Shown piece after piece: positions 49,801 through 63,096 of a stretch of DNA of 64,000 bases. The position numbers and the translations under genes were made by a program. Source of the DNA: Apostichopus japonicus (taxonomy: Eukaryota; Echinodermata; Holothuroidea; Aspidochirotida; Stichopodidae); NCBI RefSeq assembly GCF_037975245.1, contig NC_092568.1, positions 2,976,001 to 3,040,000 of the forward strand, given 5' to 3'. Position 1 is the first letter of the stretch, and each line of letters begins with the position of its first letter. Under the pieces are notes generated by a model. It saw only the letters and a list, made by a program, of their open reading frames with translations. It made no database searches and had not been told where the DNA came from.

Positions 49801-52500
49801 AATTTCCTTTAATGAGGTTTGAAATCATTCAATCTATTTCCCAAAACTCATCTCTCAACTCCTATTGTGTTTGTACATACAGTACAGTAATTCCATCACT
49901 GGTTTGAACAATGACCAATTATTTGTGGTTTATACTGAAGTACCTAAGTTGTTTTTTTATCAATTTTTTTTCCCTTTCATATATATTAAGAACCAATCCT
50001 CTTCTGTTAAATCATGATTGGTGAAGATTTGTAGAATCTGGATGTTGGTATTCACAGCATAACGTTAGTCATATTTATGCTATGTTTACATTTTGTATTG
50101 TTTTCTTAATATTATTTTATTGTATTATGATTTTTTTGATACTATAGAACATTCATTTTTGGGGGGGGGGTCAAACCGCTGCAGTTACATAGGATATGTA
50201 TCTACAGTAGTAAGATGCTACGGTCTGCCTTTGCTGCCGTGCAGCTTGCACGTGACCTATTTTGGGACTTTCATCAGACTTGTGCTGGGAGCCAAAAACT
50301 CCTTGACCTCCTCCGTATTGAGATTTCCAAAAATTGACCCCACTGATCATTTTCCACCTCTGATTCAGATCCAGGATTATTTATTTATTTATTTGTATTT
50401 CTTTTCAAAGATTTCTTGGGATAGATTCTTCTTATCCCCTAACACCCTCTCTTTCCAGTTATATTGCATAGCATAGAATGCCATCAGTATTTGCCTCTTT
50501 TTGAATTTCATATTTTAAAAATGCTAAAAGTTGCTCTCTTTGGAAAGTATAAAACATCCAAAATTTACAGCACTTCTCACTTACTTGTCTCCACTTTCCT
50601 CATGCACTCTGCTATCTGCCCGAAATTGATAACATTGTAACCTTGGCCGGAAGAGGAAGTGGGCTGTCAACCATTAAGTGGATCAATGAGGGTTCAGTGC
50701 TACCAACCTTGTCGATTTTATTGGCAGGTCGGATAGATTCCAGAGTGCATGGTTATGTGGGGACAGGTAAGTATGGAACCATTGAGTTTTGGATGATCAT
50801 TCCCAATTGTTGAGTAGTCTTATTAAATTAGGGAATAGAGTATCTCAATGAGAAAGATATTCAGAGAGGGAACATTTTTTCAGAACTTTTTAACATGTAT
50901 GACCAGTTTTGACTTTCTAGCATATTAAGGAGAAGAAGAAGAATTGTTTTTTTTATTTTATGAACTAAAGCAGATTATCAACTCTTAAACCACTTGACAA
51001 GGTTCTGTAAACCTCTGCACATTCTAGAATCGCTTGATTTGCCTATCTTCTTACGAAGCAATGATCGGTTCAATTCAAGTTCTTTGGACACTGGCAATGG
51101 TCTATTGATGTGTTTCCTCTAATGATCTTTCCTAAAATGGAAATATATTTTTAAAATTTTACAACTTTAACAACCACAAAGTTGCACTGTGGTGAATGAA
51201 ATTTGACAGTGAGTCTGAGAAAGAGTCTCATGTAGGAGTCGGTGGATCTCGGTCAAAGAGTTTATAATTTATTAACCAAATTGTAAAAGTTACCTTGTGT
51301 ACAGTGAGGAGGTATAAATGTACATGTCTACACCAATCTGATTATCACTTATGTTACAGCCAAATAGCAGCAGACTGTCTCTTCCAAAACATTTGTGAGT
51401 TCATTGAATATGGATTATTTCAGCTTTGGGCTCTGAGTCTCGAAGATCGTCAAGGTGTCAACTTTTGTCTTTTGCGTGGCATAAAAAACTTAGAATGAGG
51501 AACATGTTAGGATGTCTTGTGAAACCAGAATATTTCACATATAGTGACAGTAACTGCTTGTCATATAGTATCAGTTTCTTTAAACTGTGCTTGATATTAA
51601 TATTTAATATAGTTAATATTACACTGCAGCTAATTCGACCTATCAACTCTCTTCCAGTAATACTTTGACTGATCACCTGGTGCTCCAACTTACCCTATCC
51701 TGTCTGCAGACTGAATAATCTATTGTAGTATTACTTGATAGCCTTGCCTGCCTCTCCCTCCCCTCCCACCTACCCCCCCCCCATATCGTACACCTTCCCA
51801 ATCTCTACCCCATTTGGTTTCTTTCACAAAGTATGTGCAAATTGTATATTCAATATATTCAATATCCAAATGGTGACTGTACCAGCAGTCGGTTTGTTTC
51901 CAAACTTTGAATAATGCTTTTAAAAACCTTACAATCAGAGAGGTATGGAATTGCAAAGACTAAGTTATTTTTATTTTCAGTTTTCCTTACAGTTATTTTT
52001 TTTTTTTTTTTAGGGGGGGTGGGGGTAATAATCATTGATTTATTTTTGCTCACGGTTAGTAATTGTCATTTCATATCTTTATTACCATTGTTATTAATAT
52101 AATTACAATGTGATGATTTAAGTTTTCACTAGGTTTTTTTCATTTTCCTGTTAGTTTTCCTTTGATCCAAGCCTCCGTTTACTACTGTTTGTCTTCCCAA
52201 AGAGTTCCTCTATATGATAGTTATATTACCTCTTCATATTTTCTGTCCTTCTTCATTTTCTTCTTCTTCTTCTATTTCCCCCTTATTTTCTCGAGTATTT
52301 TCTTTCTAAGCGGTGCTAGTGGGAATTTGTAGCGACTGTATGAGAAATGATAATTTATATTATGATTATTCCAATTCTGATTGGTCGTTTTCACTGATGA
52401 CGACATATCCACCTAAATGCTGCATTTGCATGGAAAAACTTATGCAACTGAGAGTTTTGGGGCTCAGTATTTTTAGAAGGAATCATTGTACAAATAAAAC
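46849..52500 (+). other. T-rich region downstream of the SERTA exon, possible long 3' UTR
   Basis: No coding exon was recognised. The plus strand has many T runs. AATAAA signals occur at several places, for example near 47549 and at 52493-52498. SERTAD genes often have long 3' UTRs in the same exon, so part of this may be transcribed, but the end cannot be placed from sequence alone. Confidence 0.4.
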
Positions 52501-55500
52501 TATTTATGTCACACATTGAAATATATTTATAAAAATCCGGTGGTCATTCGCCGCCAGTATGTAAGTGAATCACGTCTTTTGTACAAGTTGAAAGCTTTTC
52601 ATCAAGTTTTCATCCATGTTTAAGTCACCTTTCGACAATATGACAAATTTCTTCTTCTTTTTTTTTTCAATGTAAAAAAAAAAATCTTCCTTTGTCTCTG
52701 TAAAGTATTGTTAAAAGAGCAAGATATTTTGATGGATTGTCCTTTTATTCCTATGAATAATAATTTTTATATGAATGATGTTGAAGGCTCTGTCCAATCA
52801 TGCATGGATTAAGATAATTTGGGGGGTTAGCTGGGGGATTGTGTTTGTGGAATTGTTGTGTTGTACGTAATTCAGTCAACTTGTGTCGTAAATGTTTCAT
52901 CAACATTCTCATTTCATCTAGTTATAAATGAAACAGTAATCTCGATAGAAGTTTCTGTTTTGCTTTTGTATTTGTATTTTTTTTTTTTTTAAGGTAGGTG
53001 AAATCTCAAATCGAATGTTTTATTCTCCCTGTATTCTTCCTAATATGACAACGATGACATTTTAGTTTGCCACTTCTATAATATTTAATTTAATTTAATA
53101 TAATAAAATTTCAATAGGTGGCTTTTTTGGTGTGGGGGATGCGAGGGGGGGGGGGTAATTGGAATTCGGTAATTTGACGTTATGTGAATAGTAGTCAGAA
53201 ATAATTTAAAGCCCATATTGATAATTAATAGCTGAAAGAATTTTGCGTTTTTATTACATTTCAAATGAGATGAATGTGCATGCCTTAAAGATCATGCAGT
53301 GTGTGCGAGAGAAGCACGGGCATTGTTTTGTCATTGGGGGTTGAAGTTTTATGCTGGCATATGAATCATACTTTCACATAAACGTGGCATTTTCATATGT
53401 TCAAAAGTATAAATTCTACTTCCTCATGAAAGAATCCTTCCTCATCGATGACATTGAAGTGTAACGTTGGTCCTGATAATATGTCCGACATTACGTCACA
53501 GTTTACCTGCTGTTTTCCGGCCTGATCCGGCGGTGTTTGTGTTAGTCTGTTGTCATAACCGGTTTGTGTTACTTATGAAGGTTTTTGAGCTATATTGTAA
53601 TAGTTGGAACAATGGAATGTACTTATTCAGTAAAATGTCCTAAAACCCTCACTAGCTGATAAGATTGTTCACCGACCACCTTACTTGATATCACGCGAGT
53701 AAAACATTATAACCAAAATTTTCACTTTGTAATCAATTTTTTTTTTTTTTAACGTGGGCAAATGTGACTCAGAGAGAAGAGACAAACAAATAAATCCTGC
53801 CTTCTTTAGACGACTATCAGTGATGAAGTTAAATCCCACGTAAATAGGTTTTCCGCATTGAAAGGTCTCTTCCCACACAGAGACTGAAAATGCAAGTTTA
53901 TAATGTTAGTCGTGCTTCCGCTAACATTCGGTTTGACGTACCGGGTAGTGATATCATTCCGATGCTATAACCATACACTATCGTTGGCGTTTGAACGCGA
54001 ACGGCTTTTAATTACAGTGAAATTATAGTTTCTTTGTCAGGTTGTGAAAGCTGTTAACTTTTTTTTTGTGCTGCATTAGGTAACTGTGTGTCACATTGAC
54101 GTTTTTTGTTTTTTAATATCATTTATTTCCGTTGAGATATCAGCAAGTCCTCGATGCTTAAACTGACAATCATGTAACATGCTGGTAGTATACCACTGAT
54201 TGGAAAGATAACATCTACACACAGTAGAATACCACCGGCATATTGTGCATACGTCCTGGAACAGTTCCGAATCATTTTTCAATTCAACTGTTTGGTGGGA
54301 TACTATATAGTATCAGTATATACATGAGTTTATATCAGTGTGTACGTATGTATATATATGCGCGTGTGACAAAAGAACGTTTTACAACATAGGAAGGTCA
54401 AGAGCCATCAGAGCGTGATCTGTGTAGTCCTACATCTTGAAGGGCTTCAAACATTTCATAATTTGAGTGGAGGCTAATTAAAGAAAAGGCAATGACAATT
54501 ACCTGTCTCCTCGCGATGTGTCAAAGAAAAGATGATTGTAGTGTCGGAAAAACACCAAAGTGTTCAAGCTGGAGTGGATGTTTTTCAAGAGACGCTGCAT
54601 TTAAAGGTTGAGTGTTTGATGTATCTTGTTTATCAAATGCAATTGTACTATGGTGGATATAGGTAACACGAAGGAGTGGTGGGTTGGCGGGGGAGGCGGG
54701 GGGCGTGGGGATTTCATTACTAAAATAAACGGACTCCTTTTGAAAAATCAAATTTAATATTGAGTTTAAATGAGAGGAGCGAATTAATTTCGTGATTTGT
54801 GCCACGGTATGCAATAGCGTAGTATCTAAGTCGTGCTCATGCTCATGCGTGGAATTTGAGTTTTGTCCCCAAAGTCATCCGTTATTTTGCCTTGGTCTTT
54901 TTTCACTTTGTGAAAGATGTTTTGTAAATATATGTTCCATTTTAATATCAGTTAGTGAATTTTTGTAATATATTCATACAGAGCAAGTACTTTTTTTCGT
55001 TGTTATTTTTGTAACTGATCCCAGAGCTTGAGGTGTGGAATAACTATGTCAAGGTCACATGGCCTCCCCTCGACCACCCCCCCCCACCTCACCCCAGTAA
55101 CACCAGCAGGATGTTTCACTAGCAACGCCCAAGAGTATTTATTATCCGATGTTTGTCTACTAAGCTCGGAGAACAATCTCCCTCTTCCCTTCCCCTAATA
55201 AGCCATTTGTTTACACTGCAGCTGTGGAACAACAAACACCCCGCCCTACCCCTTCCCCACCCTCATTCGCCTCATTTACTACCAGTGCCTGATGGTCGAA
55301 CTTGAACCTCAGTGCTTGGGAACAACTGGAAGGACTAAAACATGGAAAATGTATTTTTCGAAACTTTGGGAGGGAGAAGAATTTACATTTGGGTAAGAGC
55401 GGTGAGAAAGGGGAGGGGGGCGTGGAAACTAGTCACATGAGCTTTAATCAGAGTTACATCTTGACAAGGCAAACCAGACAAAGGAAACCACAATGAGAAT

Positions 55501-56927
55501 TTCGTATCATATTCTTTTAACGCAAGAAACCGTTGAGACTGGTTGAACTATGGAAAAGAGAACATGGAATGAAAAAAGAGAAAAGAAACAGCTAGCCTAA
55601 CAGGTAACGAAGCGTGACCTATACCACAATGGATCAGATTACCCGCTCATATTTAATTGCCAACATTTTGAGTTTTATATTTGAATGCAGTTTAAGACTC
55701 ACGTTGTCATCATTCATTTATAGGCAGTTTTACTCTCTTAAACGACAATTATTAGTTTAACAAAATTGATTTTCTATGGCTATATTGATATGATTTCTAT
55801 TCTCCATGAAATGAAACCCAGTTTCATCACCGTCGCACCAAACTCTTATTAAAGATTTCATCAATGCGTTTAAAGCATTCGACAGGAACGTTTCTAAATC
55901 GATGTTCTGACGTCATAATGACCACATATTTCTTGCGTCAGGTACAGAAATAAAATCGATAACGTGGAAGAGCATGTAATTATTATACTTCAAATTTCGA
56001 TGTTGTCGTGTGAACTATCCCCAATCTTTTTTTGTATAATAATAATCTGACTAGGGTTTTGATCATTGGAATAGGCTTCTGCAGTCACTTTAATGAAAAG
56101 AGAAGACTTTTTACGTTTAGACCCCCACCTCCCCCTTCCCCCAGGCCTCGATCGAACATACATACGACTGTATTGAAAGTACATTATGAAAATGATTCCT
56201 CTCAAACAGAACTTTATTTTCTACAGCTGTTTAGGGAGAGTTGATTTTTTTCATGAAAGATGACATTTTGCACGAAATGAAGCTAAAGTTTATATATAGA
56301 TACACGCGACAACAAGTGCTGATAGTCTAGAAAATGGTGCCAAGAGAAACTTTATATAAGCAAGTCCTTTCTTCAAATTTCCCGACTTCAGTCACCTTGT
56401 GACCGATATTCGTTCTTCTCTAGTATAATAAGGTGATTCAATTCTGGTCTGATTTTTAAAGTTTGATGCGAAAGTCAAACATTTGGTAATAACTTAATAT
56501 AGTTTTAATTAAATCAGAAGGAATATAAATGTATGAAAGATATTTCTGTATTGAATGTATTCTATACATACAACTGTGCGTTACAGCAGTCTATCATGTT
56601 ATTTGATGCGTAGCGAAAAGAAGTATTGCTATTAAGTTTTCAGCTTAATACATGGAAACTGAAAAACGTAAAACGATTTTTGTTCATCTTCACACGAAAA
56701 ACTGGTTCTATGAAAACTTGTACATATAGGCCCATATGTGTAAAGTATAAAAACAAGGCTTAATAACAGAGAAAAACTTTCAAAGGTCTTTGTAATAGAA
56801 ATGTATCTAACATTCATCTAAATTTTTCTAAATTTGCGCTTGAAAAGAAGGAAACTTCAACGGAATACCAATGGAAATTACTAACAGTAAGAAATAAAAC
56901 CCATCGGTGTTGTTGTACCAGCTATGA
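52501..56927. other. Intergenic region before the galectin gene 3' end
   Basis: Contains T and C homopolymer runs and AT-rich palindromic stretches near 53085-53110. TTTATT at 56213-56218 is AATAAA on the minus strand and a good candidate poly(A) signal for the galectin. No exon was recognised on either strand. Confidence 0.5.
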
Positions 56928-58751
56928 TTACTCAATGCGAACTGCCACGGGGCGCACAGCACCAGCGATCAGCAAATGGGTAACGTCTTCACATGGACAA
57001 CGGTGCTTGAATTCCATCATGTGAGTGCCATTGACGGCCACTTTGTAGCAATCCTTCTCGCAAGAGAATACCACCTACAAAAGGAAAAAAGGAACACAAT
57101 GTTAGGCTAGCAGGCATTTATTTTGTGTATGTATAGGGGAGGAGGGCGGGGGTTGAGGGCTGCTCCGTTGGGGAGGCTTTTTGTGGTTCGGTTACATAGG
57201 CTATTAAAAAGGGTCTCATGAACAGTCAATTGCGCCAGCTGCTATCCATGTACCATGGAAACATGCGCGCGCGGTTTTAGAAAGAAATTTGCTTTAGATA
57301 TGAAAATGTCATCACCTTACTGATTGACCTTGTCTGGCCTCATAACTGTAACATTAAAACTTTTGCAAGTTTTCATTATGTATACTTCGGCCAATATGAC
57401 TTTCTCCCCCTGAACTCTTTGATAATAGAAATTATCAAACGTTCAGAATTATTTTGACGGCAAGACTGACGACAATCAATTTGAAAGGGAACTTGGAATG
57501 AAAATGAATTCAGGAAATAACGTCTGGTTTCGTGACCAGACTAATTAATTTAAAATTTTAATAAAGGTTCGTGGAAAAGAGACTTATATTTGCAAACACA
57601 TTTTGTGGGGAAAAAAGTGTTTTCTTTCAATCTTCGTATTGTTATGCACGTACCTCAACGTAACTATTCAATTCAGCACAATATAGCGCCCTCTATTATA
57701 AAATGCTAACAGAATTCATGCATTGGTCTGCTAAATGACAAAATTGGTTTCGAGGGCACTGAAAAGTCCCAATTATCCCCAAAACGATGATTGCAAATTT
57801 AAATATCAATCGTTGACAACATTGTACACTGGTGATAACGTGGGGGAGGAAGTGGATGAATGCAGGAAGGGAAACGGGGGAGGTGTATCGGTATAGAGGA
57901 GATGTTTTCCTGTATTCGGGTCTTGCTGTAAGGGAGTGGGGTACGAAGCAGGGGGTGGGGGTGTACACGGCCCAGGCAGAGATTTCGAGGTCACCTCGTA
58001 CTGACATTGCCAAAGAATAAAGATTTAACCTAGCCCATGATGTTGGATGATTTAAGAATTTCTGAGGATCCTTCTGCTGCATTTTCTATTAAACTAATCT
58101 GAACTTCAGAATAACCTAACCTTAACTAAACTAAGCTATATGCATCTTCAGAGGCATCCAATAACCGACGTGCATCAGTTCCATACACTCCGTGCTCGGA
58201 TACCCTTATACATAACACTCTGTTACATTTTACCTGAAAGAAACAGTTAGGCTCAAATGGGAAATCACAGTCCAGGTCAGTCTCTCTCTGCTCTTTGTTC
58301 CACTTATTGTCGACCTTATTGTTACGTACAACCACACCCTTACCGAATCGAGGGTTAAAGTGAAACGCAACGTTGCAATCGTCGTCATCTCCACATTGCA
58401 AATTGATGTGGAATCTGGAAAAACAAAAACGTCAGAGAGACAGTCATATATATAATATAGGAAAAGTTTCATTGCAATCCACGCATGTATTTTGGAAGAG
58501 AAGGAGGAATTTTGGAACAAATGTTTATTTCAAAATACGGTAACCAGAAGAATATATATGCGTGTAACTTTGTATGTGTAGTAATGGAAACACATAATAA
58601 GAAATGTGACCATCTCAACCGCCCCACCCTTCACTTTTTGCATTGTAGGGTAATTTTCTTACCTGTCTGGGTCTTCATTAACCAGCCCACTCACACTGAT
58701 CATCATTCCCTCACTCATCTCCTCAGGAAGAGGAATACACATTGGTACTTC
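56928..58751 (-). other. Galectin CRD2 (three exons), cysteine-rich
   Basis: FHINLQCGDDDDC, HFNPRFGKGVVVRNN, WNKEQRE and FPFEPNCFFQ lie in the middle exon; VVFSCEKDCYKVAVNGTHMM and EFKHRCPCED in the last. The intron after FFQ falls in strand F3, the F3-type position. Nine cysteines are seen across this domain, many in closely spaced pairs. Confidence 0.88.
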
Positions 58752-61700
58752 CTACGATATGAAGAAAAAAATCAAATAGTGACGTCAAGGGAAACATTCA
58801 ACTATGTACGTGCACAGTATAGTTAAGTACCACAGATAATATACCCCCCGTCCCGTGAGGAAAATAAACGATGTGTCATATAGGATGAGCTCGATAGTGC
58901 CAACAGGTAAGTCCCCCCCCCCTGCCCTTCTCAGTGGCGGAGCGTCCATACAGTCAGGGGCGGATGCCCCCCCCCCCTCCTGACGGACTCAAATGGACTG
59001 CTGGCGCCTTTTTCAGCTTTTTACCACTTTTTACTTATTCGCGATTATGACTTTTTTATTGCGCTCCCATCTACCTATTGACATTAGTCACATTTTGTTG
59101 GCGATGACACCTATTCTTCGTTTATCTGCAAATTAGCAAGGCCTGGAAAGGGTCATTTCCGGCGAACTAGGGAGTATCTTTACTCAAAAATTTTGGTACG
59201 CTCCGCGCCAACCCGTGGTGGCGCTCCGCTTAGATAGTGTCGGAAGCGCCCCTACAGACCATTCTCGCCCCCCTTGACCAATACCCCTAGCTCCGCCACT
59301 GGTCCTTCTCCCTCACACCACCATATGCATAGCAATGTAACAAAATCTATGTTAATTTGAAAGTGAGAAATTATTTTGAGGACAAATGCACGGTTCGTAA
59401 CCATTGGCAACTGTATACGTCAAATTCATAGGATATTTATTATAGTACGTGCGAAAATATTTAACAGTGGACTCGGTCTAACTGGGTAAACTTGGGAGCA
59501 AAAATCGTTCAAGCATAGTGTAATAAAATATATGTTTACCCCTCCAAGGAAAAAGGAACCATCACGCCAAGGCATCACGTGGAGTTTCTATTATAGGAAA
59601 CAAAGACAAGTTTGGTCATGATTAATTTGTAAGAGACAATCAAAAGGGATCGTCTGAAGTAATGTTACATGTTTAGCAAAGCTTCCCTGCGTATAGTGAC
59701 ACATTACATTGTAACAATAGCTACTTGACAATGACTGTACGTGCAAAATTAATTTTTCCTCTTGTAGATGACTAAGAATTACTGCTATATCAGTCCAAGT
59801 GGTATATCAATTTTTTTTTGGGGGGGGGAGGGGAGAGGGAATGACCCTCCAAATTTCTGGTGCTCTTCAATTAAAGTGCCTGGAACACTAAGTCTAGCTT
59901 ACATAACATTTAGTCAACTTCTCAGATGCAACCCGAAACTCGATTGGAAACAAGCTTTTATAGGGTCTTAAACAACATATTTTCAATGGATTTACAAACT
60001 TAGCAAAGATACATGGTGTTAAATGACATCTAAGGGTGTTCTTTTCCTTTATATGATGTTATAGGAACATGATTTAATTTAGGAATTAGGATTTATAAAA
60101 CAATCTGCTAACATTAATATTTAGGTCTTGCACGCGATCGAGAGACCAATGTCTTCGTCAAGTTAGCCTCAAAGGAGCATCCCACAAATGTAGCATATTT
60201 TATAAATTTGTCTCATTTGCTGAACCGTATGACATATCTAGACTAACATTCATCCGTTATAAAAGAAAGACCAGTTTCGCATGAAAAGTACAAAGCAGAA
60301 GACAGACAGCCTTTTTAACTCACGCTTCTCTTGAATTAAAAAATGCACCTGATCGGAAGAGACTGTGTCCTTTAATGACTTAGCGGTTCTCTTTACTTCT
60401 TAAATGTATTTTTGAGATACTTTATTAACTCTCTACATGTGACAGTGACAGATATTTCAAGGATGTGATATGATACTTACGCTTTTCTCTTGAAGATAAA
60501 CAGAATACACGTCGACATCTCCTTTAATGGAAATGTTATCAACGCTGGAGACGTCTTCTATACGATGATTATAAGTACAGAACTGCTTGCTGTTGACAAA
60601 TATCTTTACGTGAAGAAATAAGTTTATCGGTGAATTTTAGAAGGTGTGTATGTGGGGGGCGGGGGGGTATATGTTCGCAACCCCTCCTGCAAACCTTCCA
60701 ATCCTTGCAGGTGTTGTGGGCCTGTATATATTCTCATTCAACACACCATATTGTTTGAGGGCCTCTATATATATTCTCATTCAACACTCCAGATTGTATC
60801 TGTCGTTTACGTTACCCTTGCACGGGAAAACTTCTATAAAACATGATATGAAAAATTAAACGACGGACGGACGGACGGAATTACTTCATTGCCATGGTAA
60901 CAATAAAAAAAAGGTGTAAATTGAATGTGATCTAGTTCGACAGCCAACATAAGCCATGGTTCTATCAAACAGGGCAAGGAAGTGGTGGAGAAGCGAAGGG
61001 GAAATATAGAGGCATGACTCAACTGCTTACAAAGAGAATAACACATGGAATAACAACATTGTATGGTCACCTTCTTTTCCTTACACATATATGCTGTGAA
61101 CCTTGAAACTATCCACACGTCTTTTGGGGCATGCCTATTATCACGTTTTCCTTTTTAAATCTTTCTCAATTTCCTACTTTTGGAATTCTCAACGCAAGAT
61201 CCACAGAATGGAACGAAAGTTTGAAACAAAATTTCAATTTAATATATTCTATTACTGTTACATACCATTGACAAGAAAAATATATGCTTCCGAGTAAAAT
61301 AGAGTGACCTCCCGGAAGCTAAAATAGAGGGAGCTTATATATGCTGGTTTTCCTTCATGAGATATTTGTTGCTAAACACGTCTTGCAGAAAAGTAATTAA
61401 AAGTGACCATTTACCAAGTCCAGTTATATACCGCATATGATTATATCATCAGATAAACAAAACAAAAGAGGTTTCACTGACCTGGAATTTCTTCTTGCGA
61501 CACAAAATAGCGATTTCAAACATTTCTCCAGCCTTGAAAGGAAAGTCGTCCTGTTCTTTGTCCTCCTTGCCCCATCCTCCTTGCTTAGTATTTCGGACGA
61601 CTACTTGTCCTCCGAATCGAGGGTTAAAATGAAGGGCTATGTCATCACCTGCCATGAGATTCACGTGGAACCTTCAAAGAGATGAAACAAATTCACCAAG

Positions 61701-63096
61701 ACTCATGAGGATTGGCTGAACAAGTTCATGAAGATCATACATATGCAACGATCCTTTAAAAAGCTCACCCAGTTTGAACGAATATCGCACATGCTTAGCA
61801 GCGGGAAAAACACGTAGATTTGGTGCTGGAAAGCTTTGGGTGGCGTAAAACCTATGGATTCTCGAGAGGACGAGGGAAGACAAGGGGTGGGTGTTGGTGG
61901 GAAAGGGAGGTTTTTTTTGGGTATAGTATAAGGTATAGGGGGCGGTATGATTGTATCTATGAATAGTTCAAACTTTAGATCACTGACGCGACTTTCACGG
62001 TTAGAAATATATTGGGCTTATCATCCCAAATTATTGAAGTTCCGTACAGTTCAACTTGCAAGAGTATAACAAGTTATATAAATATATATATATATTTTTT
62101 TCCCTTCTAAATCTCTATATTAAAATTTTAAGTTAGTCAATACTTTTGTCATACGATCATGTCAAAACTATAAGAGAAAAATTTACTTGTCGTATTAATC
62201 TTTAGTATATATTTATTTAACAAGCATTTGATGCTGCTTAAATCACCTATTTCTGATTCCATGACATTTTGAATTTAAAAATATAATTTCTTGATAATCA
62301 TGGGAACGCGAAGATGTAAGAATGTTAGTCATAGTCGTAAGCTATGTAGAAAGAATTGCATATGTACAAGAAAACAGGTAAGAAAAGATTAATGTTAATT
62401 AATCTATCTATCTATTACAAGATGGTTATTCTTCATAATTATTCATATCTTGAAGAAGTAAAAAAAAATTTGATTTTTACCTATCTGCGTCTTCCTTGGC
62501 CTGTCCTTGTACTATAACCTTGGAGCCAACCCGCAGGTTACCGAAGGGGATTGCCTTTGATACTGGAACTTCCTGCCAATCAAAATAATTTGTACCGATT
62601 TGATTAATTTCGTTATATAATTAATATTTCTAATTTTGCGATGTTTTTCCCCTTTTTCTATGTGCATCTGATTGCCTATATACATTATGTACTATGACAT
62701 ATGAGCAAAGCGTTTGGCACAATTATTTGTGCATAGTTTATATAAAGAATATAAATGGAAAAATTATATGCAAAGAATGAGTGCATGATATAAATAATAT
62801 TTCAATTTTTGTTCTTGTTTTTTTTTATTTTTTTTATTAGACTGACATATCTGGGCCTACGACTAACAAAATATGCCAATCACTGATAAGTATTGCATGA
62901 TAACAAGTTCAAAGCAAAAAACGAGATCAAAATTATCACAGGGATGAAAAGTTGCGTTTACATTTATTAATAATGTTTAATTATTATACTGAACTACATG
63001 ACTGCGATATGAGGCAAATATAAGATAAACGAAACATGGTTCACTCACCGGTCGGCATATGATATCGTGTGGTTTATTGTATGGATACTCCAAGTA
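56928..63096 (-). CDS. Galectin with two carbohydrate-recognition domains (N-terminus outside recognised exons)
   Basis: Beta-galactoside-binding lectin. Exons in gene order: 63096-63049, 62572-62481, 61671-61482, 60603-60481, 58751-58663, 58414-58234, 57074-56928 (TAA). GT-AG borders and phases fit, giving 289 residues to the stop; the start codon is further upstream. CRD1 (exons 2-4) has HFNPRF, VVVRN and WGKEDK. CRD2 (exons 5-7) has HFNPRF, VVVRN and WNKEQR. These are the core sugar-contact positions, with K replacing the usual last R in CRD1. CRD1 ends GDVDVYSVYLQEKS and CRD2 begins EVPMCIPLP almost at once, so the linker is very short. CRD2 is rich in cysteine. The acceptor of 60603 (cacgtaaag) is weak, but the frame and motif FVNSKQFCTYNHRI support it. 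Confidence 0.92.
58932..59301. mobile_element. Terminal-inverted-repeat element (MITE-like), related to 18137-18649
   Basis: A 370-bp segment from CAGTGGCGGAGC (58932) to GCTCCGCCACTG (ending 59301). Read inverted, its right end continues TAGGGG...GTCAAGGG, closely matching the left end of the element at 18137. It lies in the galectin intron between CRD1 and CRD2 and has no coding capacity. Confidence 0.78.
60481..62572 (-). other. Galectin CRD1 (three exons)
   Basis: Strand order is readable: VPVSKAIPFGNL, then the glycan-binding exon with FHVNL...HFNPRF...WGKEDK...FPFKAGEMFEIAI, then VNSKQFCTYNHRI and ISIKGDVDVYSV. The intron after CRKKKFQ falls inside the strand known as F4, the F4-type intron position. 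Confidence 0.88.

Noticed and set aside
50093..50476. 127-codon plus-strand ORF
   Set aside because: T-rich low-complexity sequence with no domain and no splice context. It falls in the possible SERTA 3' UTR.
54300..54365. TATG/TATA-rich stretch as a promoter
   Set aside because: Simple-sequence DNA with no gene downstream in either direction at suitable distance.
57696..58082. 128-codon minus-strand ORF between the last two galectin exons
   Set aside because: Lies within a galectin intron with intact splice sites on both sides; no domain seen.
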